64,000 nt of DNA, from NCBI RefSeq assembly GCF_036850765.1, contig NC_089492.1:200662276-200726275 (forward strand), read 5' to 3'. The translations under genes were made by a program, and so were the position numbers. Positions 1-10,341 of the stretch are shown piece by piece. The notes beneath the pieces were generated by a model. That model was not told the origin of the DNA and did no database searches. It saw nothing but the letters and a program-made list of their open reading frames with translations. How positions within the stretch are numbered: position 1 is the stretch's first letter; the number at the start of each line of letters is the position of its first letter. The DNA is from Saccopteryx bilineata. Lineage: Eukaryota; Chordata; Mammalia; Chiroptera; Emballonuridae.

Positions 1-164
1 GTGAGAGGAAGGGCATGTAAATTGCTTCCTGCAACTTAAGCAAGCAAGTGAAGTGGGTGCAAATATTCAACATCATAGCCAATATGGAGGTGGAGGGGGG
101 AGAACTTAGCCCTTTGGTAAGCCTCGAATCTACAGTGGCTTTTTGCCACTTGCAGTCTAAAACA
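1..164 (-). repeat. 3' LTR of the provirus, cut by the window edge
   Basis: This segment aligns along its whole length with the right-hand LTR (5290-5452), sharing for example AACTTAAGCAAGCAAGTGAA and the run to the terminal AACA. The end at 164 is set by the CA terminus and the adjacent polypurine tract. The rest of this LTR lies left of the window. Confidence 0.85.
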
Positions 165-185
165 TATCCCCCATTTCTTTTTTAT
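165..185 (-). other. Polypurine tract next to 3' LTR
   Basis: On the minus strand a purine run, AAAAAGAAATGGGGGA, lies directly against the LTR boundary. This is where a retroviral plus-strand primer would be, and it supports both the LTR boundary and the minus orientation. Confidence 0.7.
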
Positions 186-187
186 TT

Positions 188-475
188 TTAATTTGTGTGC
201 TGAGATTTGCACTCATCTGATTTCCTAGTTTCCCAGATTCTAATTTGGAGGCAGACCCAAAAAATACAAAATAAACACAAAATTAGTATAGCCAATGCTA
301 ACAGATACCCAAACAAGTATTCTAATACATTACAGGGATTAAAGCCTTTAAGTAAATTGTTAGCCAATATAACAGGATATATAAAAGAGTCTTTGCTGTT
401 TTGAATGTCCTTAACATGTTCACCAAGTCCATGCTGACACATCATCATTCCGCATTCCCTGCAAATGCAACCCAA
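188..475 (-). pseudogene. ERV env transmembrane-subunit tail remnant
   Basis: A 95-codon frame on the minus strand has a hydrophobic stretch of about 25 residues (around 52-78, rich in L, I, F and C) followed by a short charged, cysteine-containing tail, directly upstream of the polypurine tract. Position and architecture fit the membrane anchor and cytoplasmic tail of retroviral env. The surface subunit and fusion peptide are absent. The assignment rests on position and hydrophobicity rather than on a diagnostic motif. Confidence 0.5.
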
Positions 476-1802
476 CCCCAGTTCAGTCCATTAAGAGCTG
501 TCACAAGGAGCAGGAGTCCAGGAAAAGTTCACATGGCACTGGAATTGTCACATTTCTATACTTGCAGCTCGCGTGCAAGTTCCAATAACCACTGCTTCTA
601 GCTGGTAACGATTCAGGTAGACTGGAAAAGCCATCTACATGCATATGTGGAGATGGAGCTTCTAGTCTCCTCAGCCTGGAGAGATAAGATCAGGGTGCTT
701 TTCCCTGGAGCTCTGCAACCGTAGCATGGTGAAGAGAACCTTGGGATATACTAAGCGGAGTGGCAGAGGTAAATTTGTCTAAATTAGGAGCAGGTCCCAG
801 CCTAAAATAGGCATGGGGCATTGAGGCAAGAGGAATAAAGGAGATAAGGCAGCAGAAAATAGGACTATCAACACCCACAAGAGAGATCTTCGAGGGATGA
901 ATAAAAACCCAAATATTCAGACAAGACATAGTAAGTAGCCCTTGTGTCCATAAGAAATGAGATCAGTTTACCTGCTACTTGGAAGAAATACCCTAAGCTC
1001 GTCCACAGAGATGTGAGATGGGGTCAACAGCACTAAGCACCTTTAGCCCTCAGTGGCAAGTCCCACCAGGCTGGGCAAGGTTAGGTCACAGGTGGCTGGA
1101 GCAGGGCTGGAAGAGACTAAACCCTCCCTTACAGGAGCGAGGCAGAAGCCTAACCTTCCAGTGTCCCTTTTTCCCACAGCAAAGGCATGTCCTGGTGGGG
1201 GCTGAGAAGCCTGGCAGGCTTTAGCTTAATGACTTTCCTTTCCACTATTGAATCAGGGCCCATATGGAGTAGTATGAAGCCCCCTCAGGGCATTGGAGCC
1301 TTTAAGGGTGTATGCCAAGAGCTGGTATTCCACCTGATTTCTTTTGGGTTTTTTCTGCCTCTTGGTCATTATAGACCTTAAAAGCCATGCTCAGAAGGTC
1401 TTGCTGAGGGGCTTGAGGGTCCCCATCTGCCTAAATAAACTTTTTCCGTATATCTGGAACTATTTGGAAAAAGACAAAACAACGTTATTAGCTGGATCAA
1501 ATAAAAGAGGATAGAAGTTTGCAGGAGAAAGAGGTTTGGAGTCTCCTGTACATCAGCATTCAAAAGAAATCTTTTAAAGTAAAAAGCATGATAAGGTAGA
1601 CCTGCAGGGGTTCCAGGATATGACTCCCCCAATATATATATTTTAAATTGACCTTAAATATTTGCTGGGTACACTTTAATAATACCTTGACTTTAAAGAT
1701 TGTAAGAAATACCTGTAATTCAAAAGGTTTGACAAAATATAGTAAATGCTTTTCCTACATATGTAGGAGTATTATTGTCAGTTTTAATCAGTTTAGGAAG
1801 TC
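476..1802 (-). other. Eroded proviral interior, no recognisable domain
   Basis: This interval lies between the integrase and env-tail remnants and would have held the end of pol and most of env. The frames are short and I recognise no motif in any of them. I see no host gene here. Confidence 0.4.
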
Positions 1803-2138
1803 CTAAAATAGAAAATACAGACAATGCGCTATGACATGCTTAGTAGCCTTACTTGTTCTGGCAGAGGCTACTATAAATCTAGAATAAGTATCCACTGTAA
1901 CGTGGACAAAGGACTGTTTGCCAAATGAAGGTATATGAGTAAAATTCATTTGCCAAAGTTGGCCTGGTAGGAGTCCTTGAGAGTTAATTCCAAACGAAGA
2001 GACAGATTGTAGTATAGGACACCTTGGACAGGATTTAACAATCTGCTGTGCTGCTTTCCAAGAAAGTTGAAACTGTTTACGCAGGGCTGCAGTGTTCTGG
2101 TGAGGAATACTATGAGACTGGATTGCTTGATCTGTCAT
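1803..2138 (-). pseudogene. ERV integrase remnant (zinc-binding and start of catalytic core)
   Basis: The 111-residue minus-strand frame shows a His/His...Cys-x-x-Cys pattern (HSIPHQN, then KSCPRC) typical of the retroviral integrase N-terminal zinc finger. It is followed by the opening of the catalytic core (GQLWQMNFTHIPSFGK and VTVDTYSRF), closest in style to betaretroviral integrases. Where integrases carry the first catalytic aspartate (the W-Q-x-D position) this copy has Asn, so it is inactive as well as truncated. The rest of the core is lost. Confidence 0.8.
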
Positions 2139-2212
2139 GGTTGATCCAATAGTTTTCTTTTGAGTAGTTTGATCAACAAGGGTATTCCCTTGTGCTAAAG
2201 CTCCATTGGAGC

Positions 2213-2605
2213 CTAGAAATCAAGCGAAGGAACACTGAATGCAAAATGCTTGCAATCATGAGGGCTTAAAGGAATAGTAAAAAAGCAATCCTTCAAGTCA
2301 ATAATTACAAGGTAAAAATTCCATGGGATGGCAGTAGGAGAAGAGAGTCGTAGCTGGAGAGGACCCATAATTTTCTTAGTCTTATTTATTGCTCTCAAAT
2401 TTTGTAATAGCCTCCAGTTTCCTGATTTCTTTTTAATGACAAATATAGGCGTATTCCATGGGCTATTAGAAGGTTCAATGTGCCCAAGCTGTAACTGCTC
2501 TTGTACCAAATGAGCAGCTGCCTTAAGTTTCTCCTGAAAGAGGGGCCATTGGTATACCCATACAGGATTATCTGATTTCCAAGCAATTGGGTCTGCACAA
2601 TGCAT
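2213..2605 (-). pseudogene. ERV reverse transcriptase N-terminal remnant
   Basis: A 130-residue minus-strand frame contains retroviral RT landmarks in order: a QWPL segment, [20 protein letters not shown], the fingers motif [20 protein letters not shown], and the palm motif [14 protein letters not shown] with the first catalytic Asp. The frame ends before the YxDD motif, and integrase follows after only about 75 bp, so the rest of RT and RNase H is deleted. The style is class II ERV. Confidence 0.88.
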
Positions 2606-2807
2606 TATTGGGTAGCAGGAGCTACCAAGGCCCCTATATTAAATTTTGATATCCTAATCCACGCCTTCTGGTATTGGGTGCCACTTCTATGGTGGTGAGA
2701 ATTTGCTGCTGTTCTTTCCCTAGTCCCTTACTGGCAAAAATCCCTGATCAAGCATTTGAGTACTGACTAAACTATAAGGACTGACAAGCAATGCTCCCAT
2801 ATTTTTC

Positions 2808-2977
2808 TTTTTCTTTAAAAAAAAAAATTATTGATTTTAGCCGGAGAGGAAGGGAGAGAAAGAGAGACAGACAGGAACATCAATCTGTTCCTGTATGTGC
2901 CCTGACCGGGGATCAAACCGGCAACCTCTGTGCTTCAGCTCGATGCTCTAACCAACTCAGCTATCCGACCAGGGCAA
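2808..2977 (-). mobile_element. Type D (Ves-like) SINE in provirus
   Basis: A tRNA-derived SINE in minus orientation with an A-rich tail at its left end. It is flanked by the direct repeat CTCCCATATTTTTC (2794-2807 and 2978-2991), which shows insertion after the provirus. Confidence 0.85.
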
Positions 2978-3232
2978 CTCCCATATTTTTCAAAACATCT
3001 CTACCCCACAAATTAACTGGCAATCCAGGGAGCACATAAGGCTGAAAAAGTCCTAATGACCTTTATCTTCCCATTGTAAAAAACTAGAGCTTTGTGGAGG
3101 GGGTTTACTCTGCCCTATACCTTGTAATTCTGTGGTTGCTGCATGAGTGGGCCAGAAAGGAGGCCAATGTAGCTTAGCAATAACAGATACATCAGCCCTA
3201 GTATCTAAAAGTCCTTTAAATTTACACCATTG

Positions 3233-3628
3233 GGCCCTGGCCGGTTGGCTCAGCGGTAGAGCATCGGCCTAGCGTGCGGAGGACCCGGGTTCGATTCCCG
3301 GCCAGGGCACACAGGAGAAGTGCACATTTGCTTCTCCACCCCTCCGCCGCGCTTTCCTCTCTCTCTCTCTCTTCCCCTCCCGCAGCCAAGGCTCCATTGG
3401 AGCAAAGATGGCCCAGGTGCTGGGGATGGCTCTGTGGCCTCTGCCTCAGGCGCTAGAGTGGCTCTGGTCGCAACATGGCGATGCCCAGGATGGGCAGAGC
3501 ATCGCTCCCTGGTGGGCAGAGCGTCACCCCATGGTGGGCGTGCCAGGTGGATCCCGGTCGGGCGCATGCGGGAGTCTGTCTGACTGTCTCTCCCTGTTTC
3601 CAGCTTCAGAAAAATGAAAAAAAAAAAA
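3233..3628 (+). mobile_element. Type A SINE in provirus
   Basis: A complete tRNA-derived SINE with pol III box A-like TGGCTCAGCGG and box B GGTTCGATTCC, the long type A body and an A17 tail. The TSD AAATTTACACCATTG occurs at 3218-3232 and 3629-3643. The intact TSD and clean tail indicate a relatively recent insertion into the ERV protease region. Confidence 0.95.
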
Positions 3629-3740
3629 AAATTTACACCATTGTATTGTTATTTCTATTTCAGGGTGTTCCTGACCTATTTTTTGAATCCAATAGGCAGA
3701 ATCAGAGAAGCAAAATCACCGATTTCCTTGGGGCCCCTTT

Positions 3741-4977
3741 TGCAGGATGTGGCCTGAGAAGCAGAATTAGCATCCTTATACTATTCTTCTAACTGTCTGA
3801 AGCAGCTTGAGACAAATTTTTGAAATGACTTATTAGGAGTCTGCTTAATTTTGCTTAATTTCTTTGTTTTGCCTACCTGAGTATAACCTTACACATAAAC
3901 AAGACAATTTATGCACAAAAACACAAGTATAACATATAACTTTGATTAATCCTAATACTTGAATTGCTATTTGGCTCCTAACTCTGAACACACTTCACAA
4001 TGCACTAACCAAATTAGTAAGTCTTAAGGATCTACATTCTATTCTATTTAAATTTAAATGAGCGCTCCTTACAAGTTCTAAGATCACTTTATTTTTTCAA
4101 TATTAGAGCCAGCATTTCCAGTCTTTGCATGCAAAACTCAATTCAGGCCTCAAAAACAGGCACACTTAGACATTAAACAAAGACTTCACATACAATCACA
4201 AAAATCAAGAGTGAAACTCAGGATTTTAGAGATTAGAACGTGGCCTGCTTGATCTTACATAGAGCTATTTTAATAAGGATAAATACTAAACAGAAATCTG
4301 TCTGGAAAAATCTCAAGACAACCATATGAGATTTCTGTTTAGCAATCATCCAAACAGGCGCCCCCTTCGCCTCTTTGCAGGCAAAGAATAAGAAAGAAAC
4401 AAAATGATAGTTCAGAAGATTGTAGTTAAAACATTAAAGAAAATCAGACCATAACAGGAAAAGCTGTGACTTTCCTATACCTGAGTCTCCTATCCATTCT
4501 CAGATTCTATAGTTGCTGTAATCAGTGGCTCAGGTTCACTATGCTGAGATTTCTCCCCTACCTCAACTTCAGCTGAGCGGCAGACTAAGCAGCTAGAGAG
4601 ACCAGAGGCAGCCACTCTGTCCTACGTTCCTTGACCCCCAAACCGCAAAGTACAGCACCAACTGCCAGAGAGACTGCCACTTTCATTCCTCCTCCCATAG
4701 TCTCCTCACACCACTGCCTTCTCAGAACTTTACCTTCTTGCTCCCCTGTAGCAGAGCTAACTGTTCCCTCCTCCAGGAACCAGGGGCACACATCTTGAAC
4801 ATATCTCAAAGAGCAATCTAGCTGTATAACTATCCTTACGAAAGGTCCCCTACTTTAGATCCTAATTGTCCCATAATTTATTACTACCGACTATACTCTC
4901 CCCAAAACTTTCTTTACTCACTGTGCACACTTGGGGAGCTCTGTCACCTGCCTTCAGTTTAATTTTCTCGTATTCAA
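3741..4977 (-). other. Proviral leader/gag interval, unrecognised
   Basis: This lies between the primer site and the protease remnant, where gag should be. The minus-strand frame at 4585-4809 (74 codons) has no matrix, capsid or CCHC zinc-knuckle motif that I can identify. The interval is probably eroded or rearranged gag and leader. Confidence 0.35.
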
Positions 4978-4995
4978 GTCCCTGTTTGGGTGCCA
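4978..4995 (-). other. Primer binding site, tRNA-Lys type
   Basis: The minus strand reads TGGCACCCAAACAGGGAC two bases inside the 5' LTR. It matches the lysine-tRNA primer-site pattern used by lentiviruses and MMTV-like viruses with two apparent substitutions. This agrees with the class II pol sequences. Confidence 0.85.
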
Positions 4996-4997
4996 CT

Positions 4998-5452
4998 TGC
5001 CACAGACCAGCGCAGTTCGTAATTCTGGGTCTTGAGTGAGAACGGTGCGGAATTAAGAAAACAGACTTAAGAAAAAAGGATGGGATCAGGAGGCCTTTTC
5101 AATGCTGATGGCAATATCAGAGCACCCCATAACCCCAGTTTGCTTTATTATATAGCCATATGCAAATCAAGGAAGTCCTTGATACAAAGTTATACATCTG
5201 AGGCTAAAACAGGACTCTCCCAAGGCATAAACAGGAATCCCGCTACCATGCATAAGCAAAATCAACCAACATCTGAACAAAGAGGGAGAGAAAGGGCATG
5301 TATTATAAATTGCTTCCAGCAACTTAAGCAAGCAAGTGAAGTGGGTGCAAATACTCAATATCATAGCCATTATGGAGGTGGTGGGGACAGAACTTAGCCT
5401 TTTGCTAAGCCTCGAATTTACGAAGGCCTTTTGCTACTTTCAGTCTACAACA
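4998..5452 (-). repeat. 5' LTR of the provirus
   Basis: On the plus strand the segment begins TGCCACAG next to the primer site and ends TACAACA, giving TG...CA termini over 455 bp. Its right third matches the partial LTR at 1-164. On the minus strand it would hold the promoter and polyadenylation signals; I did not find a convincing TATA box. Confidence 0.8.
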
Positions 5453-5933
5453 CTCATCGAAATTTCTACCAACGCAAAGCAAGGTGTCCAAAGCAGTCAC
5501 GGTGACTCACCTGTCAGCCCCTCATTGGTACATGCATTTGCTCCTTCCCGAGCCATCTGCTCAGTTGCCTGCCTGGTGGTCGGCTTTGTCCAGTCTGGAG
5601 TTTCCAGGCATTTTCCCCCTTGGCTGCAGCTGGGTTCTCCATCGTGAGGGTCTCAAACACCATTTCATGTAAAAAGAAGAAAGATAAGTGTCTTTCTGGA
5701 AGGCAGTGGTTTGCACGTGCTATGTCTATCCTGCACACTGTCCCAAAACTGTGGAGGGACAGTGTTCCCCAGAACATCTCCATCCATGTCAGGAGAATAT
5801 CAGGCTCTAGCTAAAAGACAGGGCCATGCAGCCCCAGCTTTGGACAGGCGTTAGTTCTGACCTGCTTGTGCTTGAGCAGCCATGCAACATCTCTAAGCAG
5901 CCTGTGTTCTCAGTTCTCATCTCTAGAATGGGG

Positions 5934-5970
<37 letters not shown>

Positions 5971-6290
5971 GGGGATATTTCTTAAGGACTCACTGGGACA
6001 ATGCTCTCCATATAGACTATTAATATGAGGAAGTCTGTTGTTCCTCAGCTAAAAAGCTATGCCTAGAAGGTAACATTTGTATAAACATCGCCCCACCCAC
6101 CCAGCCTGGAGGGTACTTTTCAAACCTAGAATTTTGTTCAGTGTGGGCTCTCCTGTTACCCCCTGTTCCACACATCCCTGAGAGGCAGGGAGTTCCTGAG
6201 AGAGCTCCAGACTTCAGTCTTCCTGGAAATCCACGGTGATGCCACTGATTGGATGTCCCTACTTGTCCCACCCAGTGTGCAGCTGAGTTA
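5453..6290. other. Unique intergenic DNA right of the provirus
   Basis: No gene or recognisable repeat except the poly(T) duplication at 5924-5980. The open frames are short and show no domain. Confidence 0.4.
5924..5980. mobile_element. Poly(T) tract flanked by a 16-bp duplication
   Basis: TAGAATGGGGATATTT occurs at 5924-5939 and again at 5965-5980, separated only by T25. This is the footprint of L1-type target-primed insertion in which nothing but poly(A) was copied in (minus orientation). Confidence 0.7.
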
Positions 6291-6295
6291 ATGCT

Positions 6296-6467
6296 TCATC
6301 CCTATAAGCCCTGCAGGATGCGGGCCCTCCAGGGAGGTGCGCTGGAGAAGGTGGCATCCTCCATGCTAACAGCTTTCCCAGCTGGAAATATCTCCCGCAT
6401 CTCGACCTTCATGACCATCCACCCAGCCTTCTCCAGAGCCCAACATTCCTGGACCAGCTGTTTTCTA
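6296..6467 (+). pseudogene. RALGDS/RGL-like RasGEF N-terminal exon remnant
   Basis: One frame gives RALQGGALEKVASSMLTAF, then ISRISTFMTIHPAFSRAQ, matching the spacing of the RasGEF N-terminal (REM) domain of Ral guanine-nucleotide exchange factors. The continuation L-D-Q-L-F-S-R is found only in the next frame, so a small indel has broken it. The segment ends at CTAG/GTGAGC, a consensus splice donor, which suggests a decayed copy of a spliced gene rather than a processed pseudogene. No neighbouring exons were recognised. The resemblance is from memory of the family. Confidence 0.45.
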
Positions 6468-6899
6468 GGTGAGCACTTGACCCCTCTTTGGTACAGCGAT
6501 CACTCTCCCCACTGGTAGCTGTGTCTCCAGAGTGTCACCACATCTCTCTTAAGTTTATAGCTCTGAAAAGTGGGGTGATAGAGGAGAAACCTCATCAGGT
6601 TCTTGCAGAGACTACTGTGCAGAGAAGCTGTGACAGGTACTTACCTGGTGCCTGGTTCTGCAGAAAAGACTGCTAGATGGGAGGTGGTTGGATATAGCGG
6701 TGTTCTTTCTGTCTTCCCCAAGAAGTCACCTGCCTTGCCATTCAGCAGCAGGTGGCATTTCTGAGGATGGAAAATCACAAACTTCTCAAGGAGCTTGGGA
6801 ATCCACTTAGCTGACCTTGTCCTGGTCTTTGGTGTTGCCGCATTAGGGAAGTCTGGGCATAACCGGGGGCCTCAGGCCCACTCCAATATCTGGGATGGT

Positions 6900-7035
6900 T
6901 CTGGTTGGAGTTCCTTCATTCAATGTGGTGTATTAAGCACCGACTATAAGTAGGCATTTTTGGAGACCCTTAGGCTAACTCAGTGAATGAAGCAGATACA
7001 ATCCCCGGCCTTAGTTCTACTCAATGAATCAGACA
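6900..7035. repeat. L2-like fragment
   Basis: The sequence has the ancient motif order 'TTCATTCA...TTAAGCACC.ACTAT...AGATACAATCCC.GCC', typical of L2-derived mammalian repeats. It is diverged and its ends are uncertain. Confidence 0.45.
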
Positions 7036-7547
7036 GTCACAGTAGATGTCATTTGTAGGTCCTGGCCACCATCCATTGTACATGATGCCATCAAGGTCTT
7101 TACCATGTCTGGTGCTTATCTCCTTATAATGACCAGGGTGACACACCAGAGGACCAAGTAAAAATGTGAATGTGGTCTTAGGGCCCAGTGCAAGGAAGGC
7201 CTCCTGGTCAACGTAGTGGGGGCTGAGGGTGGGGAGGACCCAGCAGGACTGTGATCTTGCATATCTTCTGATTCCCAAAGAAGGCCTGAGCTTTGGTGGC
7301 TTCTGTTCCAGAAGGAAAGGAGTCAAAGAGGACAGAACCAGGGGAACAGGTGGGCTAAGTTGTCCCTCAGAGTCCCAAACCCACCATAGTCCCATCTGGC
7401 TCTGCCTGCACCTCACCACAGCCATCTCCCCTGAACACCAGCACCAGGCCGAAAGCAGGAGATGTGGTGAGCAGCCTGCTCACAATTCTGTCTTCATCCT
7501 CATTAAAAAATATTCTTTGCCAGGTTTCTCTGTACTAGTGGTTAGGA

Positions 7548-8762
7548 CAGTGATGGGCAATCTTTTGAGCTTGGTGTGTCAAAATTTGCCAAAAAACTGA
7601 ACATAACTCAGGTGGTGTGTCACTTCGAGAAAAAAACCATAATTTTGCGATATTTATAGCTTAAATAACAAAAATGTATAATTATAATATATAACTGTAT
7701 TTAATAAATCAAAAACTAATTATTTAACTTACCTGCTTACTGACTTCTTTGTTCATCTGTTAGTGGGTTTCTTTTATTGGTCTTGATATTATTTAACTTG
7801 TGTGGGGTGCCATGAACTAAAATAAGTGAGGGGGAGGGGGAATTCTTTAACTAATCTGCCTATTAGTGACTTTTTTATTGCTAAATTTCATTGGCTAAAT
7901 CTTCAATTGAAGGTTGGTATTTTGTACACTTCAAGCCCAAGCAAGCGCTACTAACTTCATCTGTCAATCTGTTTCTTTTGTTGGTTTTGATATTATTTAA
8001 CGCTGAGAATAAGGTCTCACAAAAGTACGTAGAGGAAAAAATTGTGAGTAAAGCCATTGCTATATTTTTCAGGGTGCTAAAAGTGTCTGGTAATCGGTTC
8101 CAGGCACTCCAAATTTCCTGTTCATAGTGGCACACCTCTTGATTCTCCTAGCGGCACCTTTCCAGATTCTCAAGCTTTGACCTCAAGTCGACAAACACCT
8201 GAGCCCAGATGCTGTCTTGAAATTCTGCAAGTTGCATCTTATGTAAATTGAGATGGCTGCTGCTATCTCTAATGGTGGGAAACGGCACCCATAGCACAGG
8301 CCCTCGCCTCTCCCAGCCTCCCCCTCACTTATCTCAGAAATGACGGTCAATTAGAAATCCACGACACCTCAGAACAGTAGATTGGATGATGGTTGCTGTG
8401 GTTATGTGGTTGCTGGTAACGGAGATCACAGGGCCCCCAGGCAACATTCCGCTGCTCCCTGCTCCACCGGCCAGAAGTGAGGTCAAAGATCCCCTAACGG
8501 CCTAACGGGAAGACCCAGAACTAGACTCTCTGTGTGGAGTTCTGTTGTTTTGGCCTACAGACCTCCGGCACAGAGTGTCTACACTACAGCAAATGTTTTA
8601 TCCTCGGCTACTGCACCTGGCCATGCAGGAGCCAAGGATGAAACGTCCTTCTTGGCATGCGGCCCCATTCTTTTATGGTATGCGGCTGCATGCGGCCACT
8701 TGTTATCGAAAATGGCTACAAATGTCAGTGATGACACGTGTGTCATAGGTTCGCCATCATGT
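7548..8762 (-). mobile_element. hAT DNA transposon, internally deleted, 1.2 kb
   Basis: Left end CAGTGATGGGCAATCTTTTG and right end GTTCGCCATCATGT are imperfect inverted repeats. The 8-bp target duplication GGTTAGGA flanks them at 7540-7547 and 8763-8770. Eight-bp TSDs and CAGTG-type ends define hAT elements. It holds a transposase C-terminal remnant on the minus strand; most of the transposase is missing. Confidence 0.9.
7881..8135 (-). pseudogene. hAT transposase C-terminal dimerisation-domain remnant
   Basis: An 84-codon minus-strand frame contains FSSTYFCETLFSALNNIKTN followed by NRLTDE, the signature of the hAT C-terminal dimerisation region (S-[TS]-x-x-x-E-x-x-F-S, then R-x-x-L). The catalytic RNase-H-like core is absent, so this is the tail of a deleted transposase. 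It resembles bat and primate Charlie/Buster-type hATs; the subfamily was not determined. Confidence 0.8.
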
Positions 8763-8770
8763 GGTTAGGA

Positions 8771-10020
8771 ATATAGTTATAGCATGGGGACTCGCCCAAC
8801 CCTTACCTTTGATGATTCTATGCCCGATAAATCCACCCAACCCAGGAATTAGTTTACCAGAGAGTAATGCTTAAAGTCACCACCAGGGGGCAGGCCATCC
8901 TCTCTAGTAAAGGGTCAGTTTGGTTGCTGAGGTGGTGGTAACCAGCTATATTTAAATATATTATATTTAAATGATAAAGTCTTTCTCTGTTTCCTGCAGT
9001 GAGAAACTTCTGGAACAACCTAGATCCGTGATGGGAACCTTTTTATAAAAACCGCCCACTTTTGCAGTGCTAGTCAACCTGGTCCCTCCCGCCCACTAGT
9101 GGGCGTTCCAGCTTTCATGGTGGGCCAATCATGGCGCTGTTTGGTTGCTCTGCTACTGCCCATTTATACCTGTATAAATGTAGACAAGGTATTACGAAAA
9201 GTATTTGTTCATCTTTGGTACATAACCCCTATGGCCTGAGAAAAGCTAAAATAAATAAATAAATAAACAAACAAATAAATAAATAAAACCAAGTGGGCAA
9301 AAGTGTTTCAGCTGGAGTTCAAGCCAACTGTTGCACCTTCTCATGACATGTGGGTCATTGAGTAACCGACTTGTCTCAGTGTTCCCGGGACTTCCTTAGT
9401 TTTAAATCTAAAGATCCACCTCCAGTGAAAACCCTCAGTCCCAGGCAAACTGGGATGATTGGTTGGTTCCCTTAGGTAGAAATGGCTTTTCTCTTCCTCC
9501 CGGCTGAGGGATTTCAGATCAGGAAATGGGAGTGCATTTCAGAATGACCTTCCCATAGGTGGTCACTAAGCCTGTCTTGTCATGGAGCCTAACAATCAGG
9601 GCTCCATGTCTAGCATCAAGTAGACCTAAAGCTACCTTTTAAATTCTGGGACAGGGTCAATCTGGACCAAAGTCAATCTGAGACAGATGAAGCCTGGGAA
9701 TGTACAGGAGGGTCAGAGAAAGGAGCACTTTGAGAAAGTGGCATTTGAGCTGAGCCCCAGGTGAAGGGAAGAGGCAGCTCCCCAGAGATCTGGGGAAAAG
9801 CACTGCAGACAGAAGGGACAGCAAGTACCAAGGCCCAAGATAGGGCGGGATTTAAAAAGCTGGTGAAAGCAAGGCATGCTCAGTATGGCTGGAGCAGGAG
9901 AGGGGAAGAAGGGCAGGTGGTACATTTGGCGGAGTAGGCAGGGTGGTTCAGGTGTGGTCCTGTGGGCCTTGGGAAGGAGTTTGGAATTTGTTCTAGGATG
10001 AAAGAATTCTTAAGATAGGG
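8771..10020. other. Intergenic DNA with a hAT-like remnant and (AAAT)n
   Basis: At about 9027-9240 a segment starting GTGATGGGAACC and containing the perfect palindrome GCCCACTAGTGGGC (9091-9104) looks like a small hAT MITE, but I cannot pair its ends. An (AAAT)n/(AAAC)n run is at 9247-9290. The rest shows nothing recognisable. Confidence 0.4.
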
Positions 10021-10024
10021 AAGG

Positions 10025-10341
10025 AGGCCCTGGCCAGGTGGCTAAGTGGATAGTGTCTTCCTGGTGCCCTGAGATCATGGATTCTATCTTGGGTCAGGGC
10101 ATATATGATAAGCAATCAATGAGTGCACAACTGAATGGAACAATTGAGTGAAACAAGGAATTGATGTTTCTCTCACAAATTGATGGGAATTTTTTTTAAT
10201 TTATTGATTTTAGTGTGAAAGAGAAAGAGAGAGAAACAGGAACATCGATCTGTTCCTGTATGTGCCTAGACCATGGATCGAACCGACAACCTTTGCACTT
10301 CCATACAATGTTCTAACCAACTGAGCTATAGAGGCGGGGCA
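10025..10341. mobile_element. Two old SINEs head to head (+ then -)
   Basis: 10025-10185 is a diverged plus-strand tRNA SINE (GGCCCTGGCCAGGTGGCTAAG start). It is followed immediately by a type D SINE in minus orientation at about 10190-10341, with its T-rich tail on the left and its head TAGCTCAGTTGG on the complementary strand. Confidence 0.75.

Larger units (their letters stand above)
2606..3740 (-). pseudogene. ERV protease remnant split by two SINEs
   Basis: Reading the minus strand through the SINE at 3233-3628, the proviral sequence encodes a retropepsin-like active-site segment, LLDTRADVSVIA, at about 3160-3215. The residue between Thr and Ala-Asp, normally Gly in D-T/S-G-A/D, is Arg. 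Downstream pieces preserve a CQLICG-like stretch. No long frame survives. The identification rests on the active-site motif and its place just upstream of RT. Confidence 0.6.
1..5452 (-). mobile_element. Degenerate class II (betaretrovirus-like) endogenous provirus
   Basis: Read on the minus strand, the order is 5' LTR, tRNA-Lys-type primer site, an unrecognised leader/gag interval, protease, reverse transcriptase, integrase, env transmembrane tail, polypurine tract and 3' LTR. This is the retroviral order and fixes the orientation. The pol remnants resemble the MMTV/MPMV/ERV-K group. Only about 75 bp separate the RT and integrase pieces, so most of RT and RNase H is deleted; most of env is also missing and no gag zinc knuckles are visible. 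A type D and a type A SINE later inserted into the protease region. Over about 160 shared bases the two LTRs differ at roughly 19 positions plus one 5-bp indel, so the insertion is old. The 3' LTR runs off the left edge, so the provirus TSD cannot be checked. Confidence 0.85.

Noticed and set aside
3240..3310. tRNA-like sequence with box A and box B
   Set aside because: It is the head of a SINE with poly(A) tail and TSD, not a tRNA gene; the same holds for all similar heads in the window.
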